A DNA stretch of 64,000 nucleotides from Porites lobata. Taxonomy: Eukaryota > Cnidaria > Anthozoa > Scleractinia > Poritidae. The position numbers were made by a program, and so were the translations under genes. Where the stretch lies: positions 1,812,501 to 1,876,500 of the forward strand of contig CALNXK010000039.1 of assembly GCA_942486035.1 (NCBI GenBank), in the 5' to 3' direction. The notes beneath the pieces were generated by a model. The model made no database searches. It was given only the letters and a program-made list of their open reading frames with translations, and was not told where the DNA came from. Positions 1 through 12,900 of the stretch are shown here, one piece after another (the first letter of the stretch is position 1; every line of letters starts with the position of its first letter).

Positions 1-981
1 CGGCGTTTTTCAATTTACTGTAGCAGGAGTTTTGTGCTCGATGGATTGTTTACAACTCCCGTGTATTCGCGTAGAAGAAGCCGTTTCGTGAACTCAGCGT
101 TTTCTAAGAAGAAAATTTTGGCTCAAAAATCGAAGTTTATTTATGACAAACAAATTTAAAAGGAAATGTTTGCAGAAATTCTACATTTCAAGTAAACAGG
201 AAAAAGAATGATACAGGAAGACGACCTCTTACTTCGAGCAACCGAGCCGCCATTTTTGTCAGCACTTCATGCGAAGAACGACACAACATGCCCTTTTGGC
301 TATAAACTTGGCGAGTCAACAGAAAACAACACAGCTCTACTTTTTTTCTCAAGTAAGGAAACAGTTCAAACTTTCAGCGATTCCATTGAAGCCATTACGC
401 TGTTGTTTGCGAAATGAGTAAACTTGTGAATTGCCATGTTTGAAAATTCTGCAAAGATCTACTTTTAAACTTACGCGTGATTTGATCTGTCAATCAAATC
501 CTACTTTTGAATGGTTTCCTTTCTGATTTTGTTGAGATCACTTCGTGTGTATATACTAAAACAATTATTCTTCCATCTCGGTGAATAGTGGCTTTGGGAA
601 TATTTACCTCGCCGCTTTCGCGGCTCGGTAAATATTTTGCCACTATTCACCTCGATTTCAAAGAATAATTGTTAGATAGTCCGAGATAGCGAACCAATCA
701 GATTGCTTAAATCACCAAGATCACTGAGTGTGTATATACTAATGCAGGATATTCATCACTGATTGAGTAGCCAATCAGAGCGCGCGAAAAACACTATCCA
801 CTGTTTTTTATTATACACTAAATCTGATTATTCACTAGGTTTGCTGCTGATCATCATGATATTTCAGTAGTTGAGTAAATAGAATCATAAACAAAATGAA
901 CAAGATAGCCGTAACAGTATTCGTTTAAATTTTCTTTATATATTTTTTTAAATTAAATCTTATGTTTCTCTCCGTAGTATT
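1..981. other. Upstream region of the first DD3-3-like gene
   Basis: No coding exon is recognised here. The stretch holds a fold-back repeat (560-673) flanked by two near-identical copies of a 24-bp sequence ending in GTGTGTATATACTAA (about 535-559 and 719-742). A pyrimidine-rich 3' splice site, TTTCTCTCCGTAG at 965-977, sits five bases before the start codon at 982. This implies an upstream non-coding 5' UTR exon that I cannot place. Confidence 0.5.
560..673. repeat. Fold-back (palindromic) MITE-like repeat
   Basis: The ends AACAATTATTC and GAATAATTGTT are inverted copies. Inside them GTGAATAGTGGC pairs with GCCACTATTCAC, and AATATTTACC pairs with GGTAAATATT. The centre is a CGCCGCTTTCGCGGC hairpin. 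The same AACAATTATTCCTC type terminus recurs at 47007-47113. Confidence 0.7.
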
Positions 982-3900
982 ATGAGGACTGCACTTCTTT
1001 GGGGAGTCATTCTTTTTGTGACCCTTCACAACTGTTTAGCAGACATTTACTTACATTGCCCCCGTGGAACAAACAACAGATTGGAAAAGGACGAAGAAAA
1101 AGTCAAAAATAACGAAAGACTTTTCAATTCCCAAGTAAGTAATTGTTATAATTATAATCTCAATGGAATAAATGCCTGAAGTCCAATTATGTTGTTTGCA
1201 AAGCAAAATTAAGTAGAATCGAGTCAATTTAAAGTTGCAAACACTTTTCAGGCGATAGTTCTGGGTTTTGCCTGATATTTCAATGTCACATAGTAGCCTG
1301 TCACAGGGACCGCGCAGCAAGTTTTCGAGTGGGGGGGCTAAAGAAGAATGCGTGAAGGAAAATTTGGGGGGGGGGGGGGGGGCATGCTTGTGGATTTCTA
1401 TTCAATTTCTCTAAAGTGACGGAGAATGCGAATAACGATAAAACTATTGATTTTTTTCCACATCTTCAGTGATGTTGCTATCGGGTCTGAAAATTCACCA
1501 TCACTAAATTGAAATATCATAGATTGTTATGTTATACTACTGATATCAACCTTTAATTACTAGAAATAAGCCAGAAATCCAACGATTTTGCTTGAGCTGC
1601 CTTGAACTCAAGGCTGTATAATTACTGAGCAATTATTGCACGAGGCGGACTTCGCGCTGATCGAGCTAAAATCAGGACGCACGGCACAATAACAAGAGAA
1701 ACAATAACTTCATGATCTTCCAAAAATCAAGGTTGAAACTAATAAACAATTTGTTTGAGAATCGCCTTATAAACTAAACCCAGTTATTACTTTGGATCGA
1801 AATTGACCAATTACGAAACAACGCGTTTTCCTGAGAGGTCCGCAGGAAAAAAGAAGCCATTTAAAAGACGTTTACCTCTGCTAGGTTAGAAGCGAAAAAA
1901 TATTTTACAATTGTAACGACTAATGCTTCATTCTGTCTATTGCCAGTAACTCTGGTCACTTTCGAATTAGCGTTTTCATTGCTATTTTTCACTCCGTTAC
2001 TTTTTTAAAATTATTTTTTGTGTAATTGATTTTTATTCTTGCAAAAAAGTGGGGGGGCTAAAGCCCCCCCAGCCCCTCCCTCTGCGCGGTCCCTGCTGTC
2101 ATCACTCTAAAATGCCTTAGAGCACATGCAAAGAATATGAGGATGATTATAGCTGGAAAAGCGCTTTTTTTTACCAAATGAGCTCGCCAACAAAGAACAT
2201 GTATATGAGAAAATCGGGAGAGACATTTCACTGATCATTAAAGAATTTAGAGTTGCTCCTTTGTGATTTTTGTGCAATTATTATCTCAATGGAAGAAGTG
2301 TCCGAAATCCAATTACGTTGTTTGCAAAGCAAAATTAAGTAGAATCGAGTCTCTTTAAAGTTGCAAACACTTTTCAGGCGATAGTGTTGCGTTTTGCCTG
2401 ATATTTCAATGTCAGCATGCTAGCCTGTCGTCACTCTAAAGACCTTTCTCTAAAATGCCTTAGAGCACATGCAAAGAATATGAGGATGATCACACCTAGA
2501 AAAGTGTTTTTTTTTTTACCAAATGAGCTCACCAACAAAGGACATGCATGTATGAGAGAAGCGTGAGAGACATTTCACTGATCTTTTACGAATTTAGAGT
2601 TGCTCTTTGTGATTTCTGTGCATTTTTCACTTGGATTTTTGAAAACCGGGTTAGCAAAAATATCAACTCATTCTGTAACCTGAGATCGGGCTCTATATTT
2701 TCGTTTCACTTTGAAAATTACATTCCGGCGGGCAAGGAGAAACGAAAAGAGAGCCTCATACAAAACGTCTACGAAACGTCTTCCGCCCACTTTTTGATTG
2801 ATTGACATTTGCCGAATCAGACAACCAAAATTACTTCCGTTACTTGTTTTTTTAGTTTGCAAATTTTCCATACACGGGAAAAATGCAGACTCACTGCCTT
2901 GAAAAATAGCTTTTATCTTTTAATTTTTTCAAGGAAAAATAAAACGGTCAGCACAATCACATTTAACTTCTTGCGAGATTAAAGGAGATCTCGAAGGTTA
3001 TTTCTGATGACGTAGAAGGTAAAACGTTTTCGAAAACCAAACGCGTTCTCAAGTGAATAGCTGATTTACTAGAGAAACAAACGTCTAAAAAATATATATT
3101 TTTTGTAAATCCAGATAAATATTATCTGCCACTTTTGAAAAACGAAACGACACTTCTAAAACTGACCTATAATTTTATCTGTTAATTTTTTCAGCTAAAA
3201 ATAAAACAGTCAACACAATCACATTTAACTTCTTGCGAGATTAAACGAGATCTCGAAGGTTATTTTTGTTGGGGTAGAAGGTAAAAAGTTTTCGAAAAGA
3301 CGGCGACACGATGTTTTATTATTTTGGCTAGGCGCGCTCGAATTTATTAATCGAAATTAGCAAACAGCCAACGAGCGAGGACACCAGTTTTCCTGGTTTA
3401 TTTCTTACAAAAAGCGAAGGCAAACAACAAGTCTGTTACCTTAAGACTAGCGCCACCAGCTTTTATAATAATGCCTACAAAAACTCCTTGAACAGCGATG
3501 CGATATTTTTCGTCTAATACTTCACAGTTGGCGATTGAGGTTTCTTTCGCAGTGTGCCTCCGCTTGCGTACCCCGTTCAGAAAAGTCATTCCCGGTTAAA
3601 CTTTCAAATGAAACCAGTTTTAAGATGGACAGTATTTTGATTTGCACTCGTTTGTTGGTAAATCAAAAGGCACCTTGTTGGCGGACAACAACTTGCAGAG
3701 GGATTCAACTCCGCGATACATTCACATTAGTTCTGTAACTAACGCAAATCCTGAGAAGATATCAACAACCATTACAAATTTTCTGAATTTCCATGGCACA
3801 TATTTAGGCATATTTTCCTGACATAAAACAATAAAAAAGACAACAAAATCGATCCTTCTCTCCGCCGACGGCGGATCATTCACGAAAACAACCACGCGAG

Positions 3901-6900
3901 GAATAAGCACTTTCAACTTCCGGCGTTTCCGACAGCCAATCAGATCTTGTGGCATTGTTCTAACAGCCAATCAGTAGCGTTACGGCCAAAATCTGGCCGT
4001 AACGAGCACAAACGTGAGAGAGTTTGTATCAGGCCCAATTTTAGCGGTAGCCCGTTAGAGAGAATTTATGAGAACCGCTAAAATTGGGCCTGATCTCAGG
4101 TTAGGGCAAACAACAAGTCTGTTACCTTAACACTAGCGCCATCAACTTTTATAATCATGCCTACAAAAATTCCTTGAACAGCGATGCGATGTTTTTCGTC
4201 ATATACTTCACAGTTGGCGATTGAGGTTTCTTTTGCAATGAGCCTCCGCTTGCGTACCCCGTTCAGAAAAGTCATTCCCTGCTAAACTTTCAAATGACGC
4301 CACTTTAAGATGGACAGTATTTTGATTTGCACCCGTTTGTTGGTAGCCTCCCATGCAGGCGTTTTTAGGGGAGATCGTTTTTCATCCCTCCCCACAAACG
4401 CCTGCTTAACGGAAAACAACATTCCTTTCTCATTGTTTTATTTGCGTGGTAAGTGACCAATCAACAATTGTGCAATAAAGTGTTGACAGGCTAAACACGA
4501 CTGAACGTGACCCTAGAGTTACCGTTTTTCTTCTTTTCTTTCCTTCGCTAAGGTTATGCAGTGCACGGAGTATTCTAAATTTTGACGAAATCTTGCTATT
4601 GCCGCTCTAAATCTAACATTTATTGGAGGTCAGAAAGCTTTCCCAGTGTTTAATGCAGATCGAGTAATTATAAGATTACCTTGCGGTCAAGGTCAACTTT
4701 CCAGAATTTGGAAAGTACAATGTGATTGGCTAAGCTTGGGAAAGGAATGTTGTCTTCGGTTGAGCAGGCATTTGTGGGGAGGGATGAAAAACGATCTCCC
4801 CTAAAAACGCCTGCGTGGGAGGGTAGTTTGTTGGTAAATCAAAAGGCACCTTGTTCGCGGTCAACAACTTGCAGAGGGATTCAACTCCGCGATACAATCA
4901 CATTAGTTCCGTAAATAAAGCAAATCCTGAGAAGATATGAACAACCATATGAATTTTCTGAATCTCTGTGGCACATATTAAGGCATATTTTCCTACCATA
5001 AGACCATAAAACAATAAAAAAGACAGCAAGATCCACCTTTCTCTCGGCCGACCGCGGATCATTCACGAAAACAACCACGCGAGGAATAAGCGCTTTCAAC
5101 TTCCGTTAATTTCAACAGCCAATCAGATCCTCAAGCATTATTCCAACAGCCAGTCAGCGTTACGGCCAAAATCTGGCCGCAGTGAGCACAAACATGAGAG
5201 AGTTTGTATCAGGCTCAATTTTAGCCGTAGCCGTCAGAGAGAATGTATGAAAATGGTTAAAATTGGGTCTGAACTCAGGCTACTCATTCTACTACTTGGC
5301 AATTTAAAACAATAAAACTCATTCAAAGCCCGATTAAATGCCTTTATCTGACGCCGGGCAGTAAGTTAATGGTCCCAAGAGGCATTCCAACGAGTCCAAA
5401 TTTAAAATGACGAAAAATTTTAGAACATTTATTCAGTAATTTGACTTAAGTTTGCGAAGTTTGCAACCGGTGTCATTTCAGTCTATAAATTTTTAAGTTG
5501 AGTGAACTCTAGCGAAAGAGTGCCTGGTTAAGGCTTACATAGCAACTTAAATAGTTAGCAAAACACTTCTTTTTTCGCGGTCCTATAAAAAACAGGATTT
5601 CACATGGAACAGACAACAAACTGAAAGAAATATGGTGCACAAATTATCACCTTCTTATCTGCAAAAACCGCTCTATGGTTCAATGCCATTAGAACCCGCT
5701 GAGACTAGACCTAGATCCAATTTTTTTAAGTCGAGAGTTGCTTTTCCAAGGTACAATAAGCTGAGCTAAACACCGACGAAACAATATTAATGGCTGGGAC
5801 AGAATATTTTGGCGAAACTGCAGTTCAACCATGCGATCACATACCTGTCAACACCATGCAGAAATCACACAATCACACACTTTCGCGGCACTGATAAGAC
5901 TATCCACAACCACGCATAGTCTTCTCACGTTTAACATAAGCGAAATATCATCGAATAACTCGGAAAAACTCAGCCTATCGGCAGATAAACACCTCTGGAC
6001 TTTTCTCTTACACTCGTCTTATTCGAGTTCCCGGATGTAGAGTCCCTCGGTTAAAGTTCACCTGCAATTTTGCTCTCGCGTAATTCATTTCACTCCTAAG
6101 AGCCTCAGTGTTCCCGAGGCCAAAGAGAATCGTAATAAATTGTCCCATCTCAGAGCTTTACATGATGCTCTCCGGGAAACGTTTCTCAAGGTGACCAATA
6201 TCTATAAGTATGTTACTGTAAACGTAAACTGCTAAACGGCACCGAAACCAGCTTTAGGCGTGCACTGATTTCAAATAACTGTCAGTTGTGTTAAAGAGAG
6301 AACTGTGAGTAAAGACAAAAAAATAGTGAGGGAGGGAGGGAGGGGGGGGGTAAGATAATAATTCCGTCTACATGCACTTCTACACAAATCACTAACCACA
6401 AAACAAGCAAAAATAACAACATAAGCAAACAACACAGTAAACAAGCTATTAGACAGGGGAAGTTGAGAAAGATTACAAAGTGTTTGCTAACCCGGTTTTC
6501 ATAACTCCAGGTAGAATTACAATCACAACCCCCGCCGAGAATATTATCATCGTAATCATCATCATCATCATCATCATCATATACATTCCCCAAAAGTAAT
6601 GATAGCAACATTTCAGGTTAAAACACCGTTGTTTTCAATCACATTTTTGTCCTTAGTATTGTTAGGCTGTTTTTTACATGACGAAAATTTCAAAATTGGA
6701 TTTTAAGTGACGGCACACGAGGAAACATCTCTTTTTCAAAAATGTAGTGTTGGCGCGTTTTTGCTTTTTTCTCCTTTAATTGCTTTAGGAACAACCTAGG
6801 AACGCACAATAAAGGAATTTTATTTGCCCAATAGGAACAAAGGTCGGCAAATTTCGGAACAATCTGGTCCGTTAGCAGCAAATTGGAACTCCGAGTTCCC

Positions 6901-9900
6901 TTTCATTTTAGTCAAAAGGAACAACTGGTTCCTCTTTTATCCTTTCAGGAACAAAGGTCCTCTTTCAACAGTTCCGATTTCTCTTCATGTTCCTTTCGAG
7001 CTGATTGGGGAACAAATGTTCCCAATCTAATTTCTCGTTCTACACAGTAAGGAACAAATTGTTCCTATTTACTGGCATATCCGCTGCTGTTCGGAACGCC
7101 ATGTTCCCTTTCGGTTCAAATTGTTCCTATTCATGCCCAACAGGAACGGAATTGTTCCTAATCGAGGTGGTTTTTTGTTCCTCAAGATGAGGGTGATGTT
7201 CCGCGTACAAATGGGGACAGGTTCCGAATTTGTAACAAAGGAACTAGCGCTCCATTTTGCGCAAAGTGTAAAAAAGAATAGGGAACAATAGTTCCTATTT
7301 AACGTAGGCTATCTGAAACTACTGTCCATCACCTCCGCTATACAAATTTATCAAAACATATATCCTTCAACAATCAAGTTAAGTACGAGACTTGAACGCG
7401 CAAGTTCAGGCTTGTGCCTTTGTCCCTTTTGAGAAATTGTTTACCAAATACAGACAAGAAAACAATGGAGCATGTGGCAAGAATGACCAACTGTGGGCAG
7501 AGATGGGCTGACAAATATCTCATTAGCGAATAGGATGATCTCTTGGGGACCCTTTTGCTAGTATAGGTGCGTGCATGCTTTAGAAAGATATCGATTTCAA
7601 GCTAATGCTTAAGATAAACAAACGAGGAAAGGATGTCAGCTGGTCAAAGTTAGCAAATGCATCTTCTAAACCAAAGAGACCTCTTAGAAGAGGATGACTA
7701 TGATGATCTTTTAAACTGCCCAGTGAAACTTTGTAACCACGATGGATTCACTAACCAAAGAGGCTGTAGAAAACACGTAAAGAGCAAACACAGTTAGTAC
7801 CTATATGGTACTATTCGACGAGAAGCCAGACAGTGCGCAAATCGATACGCTTCATGTCGATCAAAACAACAACTGCGAAGCCAGAGATCAGAAGATTACA
7901 CCGCGTAAAAGTAGGGCAATTGCCTCTTTTAACCCCACAGACAACACTGCCAAGAATTTTTTTCCGTGGCTAACTGGCAGTGGTTGGGGCTCAACAGATC
8001 GTAAGCAAGTGCTTAACGTTTCTCAAGTTTTCTTGTGAAGACGAAGACGAGCTCAAGTTTGACATCATGGACTTTAGTTTATGTTCACCGAATCTTCTTT
8101 TTAAGTTTGTTGATACGATGCAATATGATTGGAACCTGGGACACGCAGGACGCATTGGCTACTTAGATGCCATTGCAGAATTGGTGGATTATCGAAAAGT
8201 GAATGGAGGCAACGCAATCAGTATTGAGGGGACTGGCTTCAACTGAAATTTACTTGAAAAAGGTGCGCAAAATCGTTTCCAAAATGATGCAGTACGTTAT
8301 AACAGTCAACCAGTGAACTCGACATCGATGCCTTAGAAGCCAAGGGACACTGGCCACTCTTGAAGAACTGTTGGAAGTCGTGGGGCGATACCTGCCGCGC
8401 TACGAGAGCGTGCTGAAATCATGCAAGGAGAAACCGGGTGCTGTTTTGCCCATAGATTTATGTTTTTCTGCCAAATTTTTGTCCGTTTATTTATTTATCA
8501 AGGTCAAGGGCTCGCGTCCCATTACACATCAGTGCTTAACAGTGGAAATGGTGAAAAAAGCCAAGACTAATGGTGGATTTATAGACCTGAAAATGGATGG
8601 AAACTAGGCTTCGATTCTCTTTACCTGACTGAGAGGAGCATGCAAGTGTTTGATGGCTACATCAACCACATTCGCCCACTACTCAGATCGACCTGTGACT
8701 TTGTGTTGGTGAAAAGAAATGGAGGGCAGCACAACAAGCTGGGAGAGCTAATGAGTAAACTGGTCTTCGATGCAACGGACAAATACGTTCACCCCACTCG
8801 CTATCGACAGATTGTGGAGACCGCGAGTTCCAGGCAGCTGAGCAGCAGCGCACAGAGCACAATCTCCGAGGACCAGAAACATAGCTCTGTTGTTGCAAGG
8901 GTTCACTATCAGAAGCAGCGATCGCGCGAGGTGGCGAGCAAAGCACATAAATATTTGGAACGATTGCATAGGGAAAAGGGATCAGAGCTAGAAATAGACG
9001 TGCCCTAAAGGCTTTCAAGCAATTCTGCGTCATCTGAAGATCAAAATGGTAGCAAAACTGATACTTCCTCTAACGACGAGGGAGAAAACGATCGCAGAAA
9101 CACCACCCGCGCGTTTTTTCAGGTGTCCCGAGAATAATGCGGGAAAATGCGTTTATAGTCACAGATTTCCAGGCGAGAAAAAAGAGTCTGATGTTCACCC
9201 CTGAAGAAGACAATTATCTGAAAGCAGGCATCGAGCAACACGGCTACGATCAATGGAAAGCGATTCTCAGGAATCCCGAATTTCGTTTTCAAGAGGGAAG
9301 GACAGCCAACTCACTGCTGAGCCGTGCAGCGCGAAGATTCGGATCACTTTCTAAGTTATCTTAAAAGTTTACATTTACCCCAGAATAAAAAGATGTCCTT
9401 GAAATATAAATAACGACAAAGGCAATCAGAAATATGGCTCAGTGCATGACAAGCAACATTTTATTGTTGTTGTAAGAAGAAATCAATTACTGTTGACTTG
9501 AGAAGTACATGTTTTTTTTGTTGCTTTGGCAATGATTTTTCGTAACTCGCTGGCTTGAGGAGGAACGCTTGCGCTGACTGGCTTCAGTGGTTGTGGTTCG
9601 GTCTGAACGTGTACTCGGATGCGGCTGTCTAGCGCTTGAGCTTGGAATAGGTGTCAACGAAAATACTCAGGTCTTCTTCTTCTTCTTCTTCTTCGGCATC
9701 AACACCGTTACCGTCCTGATTGGCAAGTAGCAGTCTCTCTGTTACACTCGTGACTAGGTGCTGTTGGCGCTGGTCCAGAAGGCCGAGAAGCGTGCACACC
9801 CTCTTCCGTTCCGCCACAGCATCTCCAGTTCCAAACGTCCCCAGAGACACGTGATGGTCACCGAGTTTTCCTGTCAATTGCATTTATGTAGGCCTTCAAC

Positions 9901-12900
9901 GTGGAACGCTCTGAGGATTCGTCGCTAGCCTGGTACCGTTCACAGCATCTCTTTAAATCCTTCTCGGTGGATCTCAACCAAGTTCCCTGAACCGCTTCTC
10001 TGGCAGCCTCTTGACGAGTCTGTTCTTCGGCCGCTACCCGTGCTTGGTCATACCGCTTGAGATCCCTCGCAATTGGACTGAGAGTGGGATCGTCGAGGCA
10101 GTCGGGTAACAGGCTCAAGTTCGCGTTTGACATGCCACTGGAGCGAAGGAAGTCCTGCCTACTGTATGCGTCGTTCTGCTCGTGACCTTTCTTCTTCCCT
10201 CTTTTTGTGCTCCTCCGTCCTCACCATCTGCGCGAGGTGTCTGTGGCGCAGGCAACCCGGCAGTGTCTTCTCACGGAGATCTCGTAAACGCGCCACACGA
10301 TCTGCCTGTGGGGATGAGGACGAACCTGTATCGCCGTCGCTCTCGTCCTCTGGACTCTCCTTGTCTGACATGTCGACCGCTGTTATCTCTTTGGCCAAAA
10401 GCACCGGCAGTGACATTGATCTAATATCTTTTTTCTCTTCTTCGCGCAGCACACCTTCGGCAAAGGTCGATTCCTCCTCCTGTGTATTCTCGTCGCTATT
10501 GTCTTTCGATTCGTCCTCGTTCTCAGCCTCTTTTGCCTTTTGCACTTCCCATAGGACGCAATCCATGGGATGCGTTCTCAACCAGTTGGACGCCTTCTTT
10601 TTTGGGCGGGGCAGGCTTCTGAAGGTGTAGGTTCTTAGCCTCCGCTCCATCGCAGGCTGATCGGCGGGACCGAACTCAAGCTTTCTTTGTGAGGTGATCA
10701 GCATAGGGCAGCGGTTGATGAATGCCCGGGCACTTTGATATTTCACGCCGTTGGCGGCATACCCACCCTGAGTCAGTCAATGTCAAGCGTGCGTTCGGTG
10801 GCTTCGTCAATGAATATCACTTCGGTGAAGGGCGTTATCATTGATTTATTGAACGCTTTCTGCTTTGTCACCGTGGCCACCTTGCCGTGTTTGATGAGGC
10901 CTAGAATGGGCATGAACAAACTCGTCTTTCCATTGTTGGCATCGCCTACCAAACACGGCACTCTGTCTTTTTGTTTTGTTTTTTATTGTAGAGAAGCAGA
11001 TTTAGTAAATCGCCACAGAACGTCGCCACCTCTTGCGGGCTTAGGCTGTTCTCTAAGACTTCTCGAAAGTACTTTGGGTCAGGATCTCTTGCAGAGTCGA
11101 AGGACCAAAATGCTCTCGGTGAGATCTTTCCCACCTGTTGCTCCTCAATGGCACCGTCAACAAAGTCCCGCCGGCTGATGGGCCAACAGCGGCCGTCTGT
11201 TACCTCAATGAGGTCACTCTCTTCATCTCGCCAAGAAGTCTTGACTTAAAGAACTCGTTGGTGGCGAGGGTGTCGACGAAAGCTCTTGCCTCGCATTTAT
11301 ACGAATACGTGTATCTGGCTTGGTCATTCTTTATAGACTTTGCCGCGATCGCTTGCATAGCCCAGTTTTCCCATGGCGATTGCTATATCGTTAACGAGGA
11401 TCGCAAGTTTATCCGCCAACAGCATCTTATCCTCATCGTACGTTATGGCTAGCTTACTGGTGGAAGCTTAAGACGTTGTCGTGCTGGACTCAAAGCCAAA
11501 ATTGTCTAATTGTAGTTTAGCTGCAGTGAGAAGTTCGACTGCACTCAGTAACGACGTGTGAAATTTCGGGTTAACCAGCGTCACTCACACCACATTTTCA
11601 GTTCCACAATCGTCCAACTCCTGGGTGCATAATCCGTTATGGCCGATAACCTTTCTCTCTTCGTCTTGGTAACAGCGTTTGAAGGACGAGCTAACGAGAT
11701 CTTGCATGAAAGGATTTTTGCGATCTTTCAACACTTTGCAAAGTTCTGATGGGCTGGGGATTCCTTTTCCTCTTGAAACTGCACCTAAAGGATATCAAAT
11801 TGAAGCATTTTACCAAAGACGGTTCTACGTTTCCTCTTTCTCAGAACTGACTGACCGCTTGCGTCCTTTATTATTATCATTATTATCATCATTACTATTA
11901 TTAACAACAAATTCAGGGTGCACCAAAACCTATGTCCGATTTTCCGGGACAGGTAGAAATTCAGTTTGGACATGTAAACCTTTGACATGACTTGTCCGTG
12001 GGACAAGCACTTTTTCAATTAGAAGAAAATACGGAAACAATTGAAAACTGAGTTCAAATTACAGTAGAATTACTTCTGTTACGACACAAATCATTCCCTG
12101 TCAAAAAAATTCAAGTTGATAATGGCAGTGCCACAAGAAAAAAGTACAGTCGTCGTTGTTAGGTTTTCTTTCAAAGCAACCGAGAAGAGAAAAAATATTA
12201 AATGCTAGCAAAGAATTAAATGAATAAAGAGAGGGTCATTCATTGCCTGTTTGTTTTTTATTCTCGAGTTTGGAGCAAACCGTTTTGGACAAAACCTGGA
12301 ACCAAATTTAATTTAGTGTTTATCTAAAGGACAAACAGAAGAAAAGTCGCTTACTCTGATTCTTCATTTTTTATTTCTCAATATTGAATACTTTGTTCAC
12401 GGCTAAGGAAATGCTTGGGTTGTCAAAAAGTAAGAAAATAATTTAATTACCTGTGTTGCTGTGACGTCCAGTCCTGAATTCAACAGGGCTTTGTGCACAG
12501 AAATTGGGCTGGTGGGCGCACCGTTTACTGTAGTCAACGCGACCTAGTAAGCAGGGCAGATGGATTTGTTTACGTTCGTTAAATTGCCTTGGAGCCATTA
12601 TTGAGAAATAGAGCTGGAAATTTCATCTTCACAACTGCTCTCCTCGTCTGTGTTCTCATTGATATTGCCTTTTTTTCTCTTGGCTGGCGATAGCGCTAAA
12701 GAAAAAATGACACGTTGTGGATATCTGCAGTAAACTGGAAAATGTTCTTTAAAATCGCATCTGAAACCGGCGCATTTTTTCACGCGACATTTGAAAACTA
12801 CCAGAATTCATTTCGTTTTTGCTTTAAAAATCGCATCTCCTAATTTGAAACCGGCGCATTGCAATAAATATTAACCTGATATTGCACGGTCGCACACACC

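Noticed and set aside
6291..6611. Minus-strand frame of 106 codons with poly-Asp stretch
   Set aside because: It is created by the ATC microsatellite and a G/A-rich run; no family features.
8683..9033. Minus-strand frames of 73-116 codons opposite the recombinase
   Set aside because: They are complementary shadows of the recombinase-coding sequence, which has clear motifs on the + strand.
10127..11452. Three + strand frames (10127-10630, 10735-11178, 11138-11452)
   Set aside because: They lie opposite the helicase motifs; their Ser/Leu-rich content is the reverse of the charged helicase tail.
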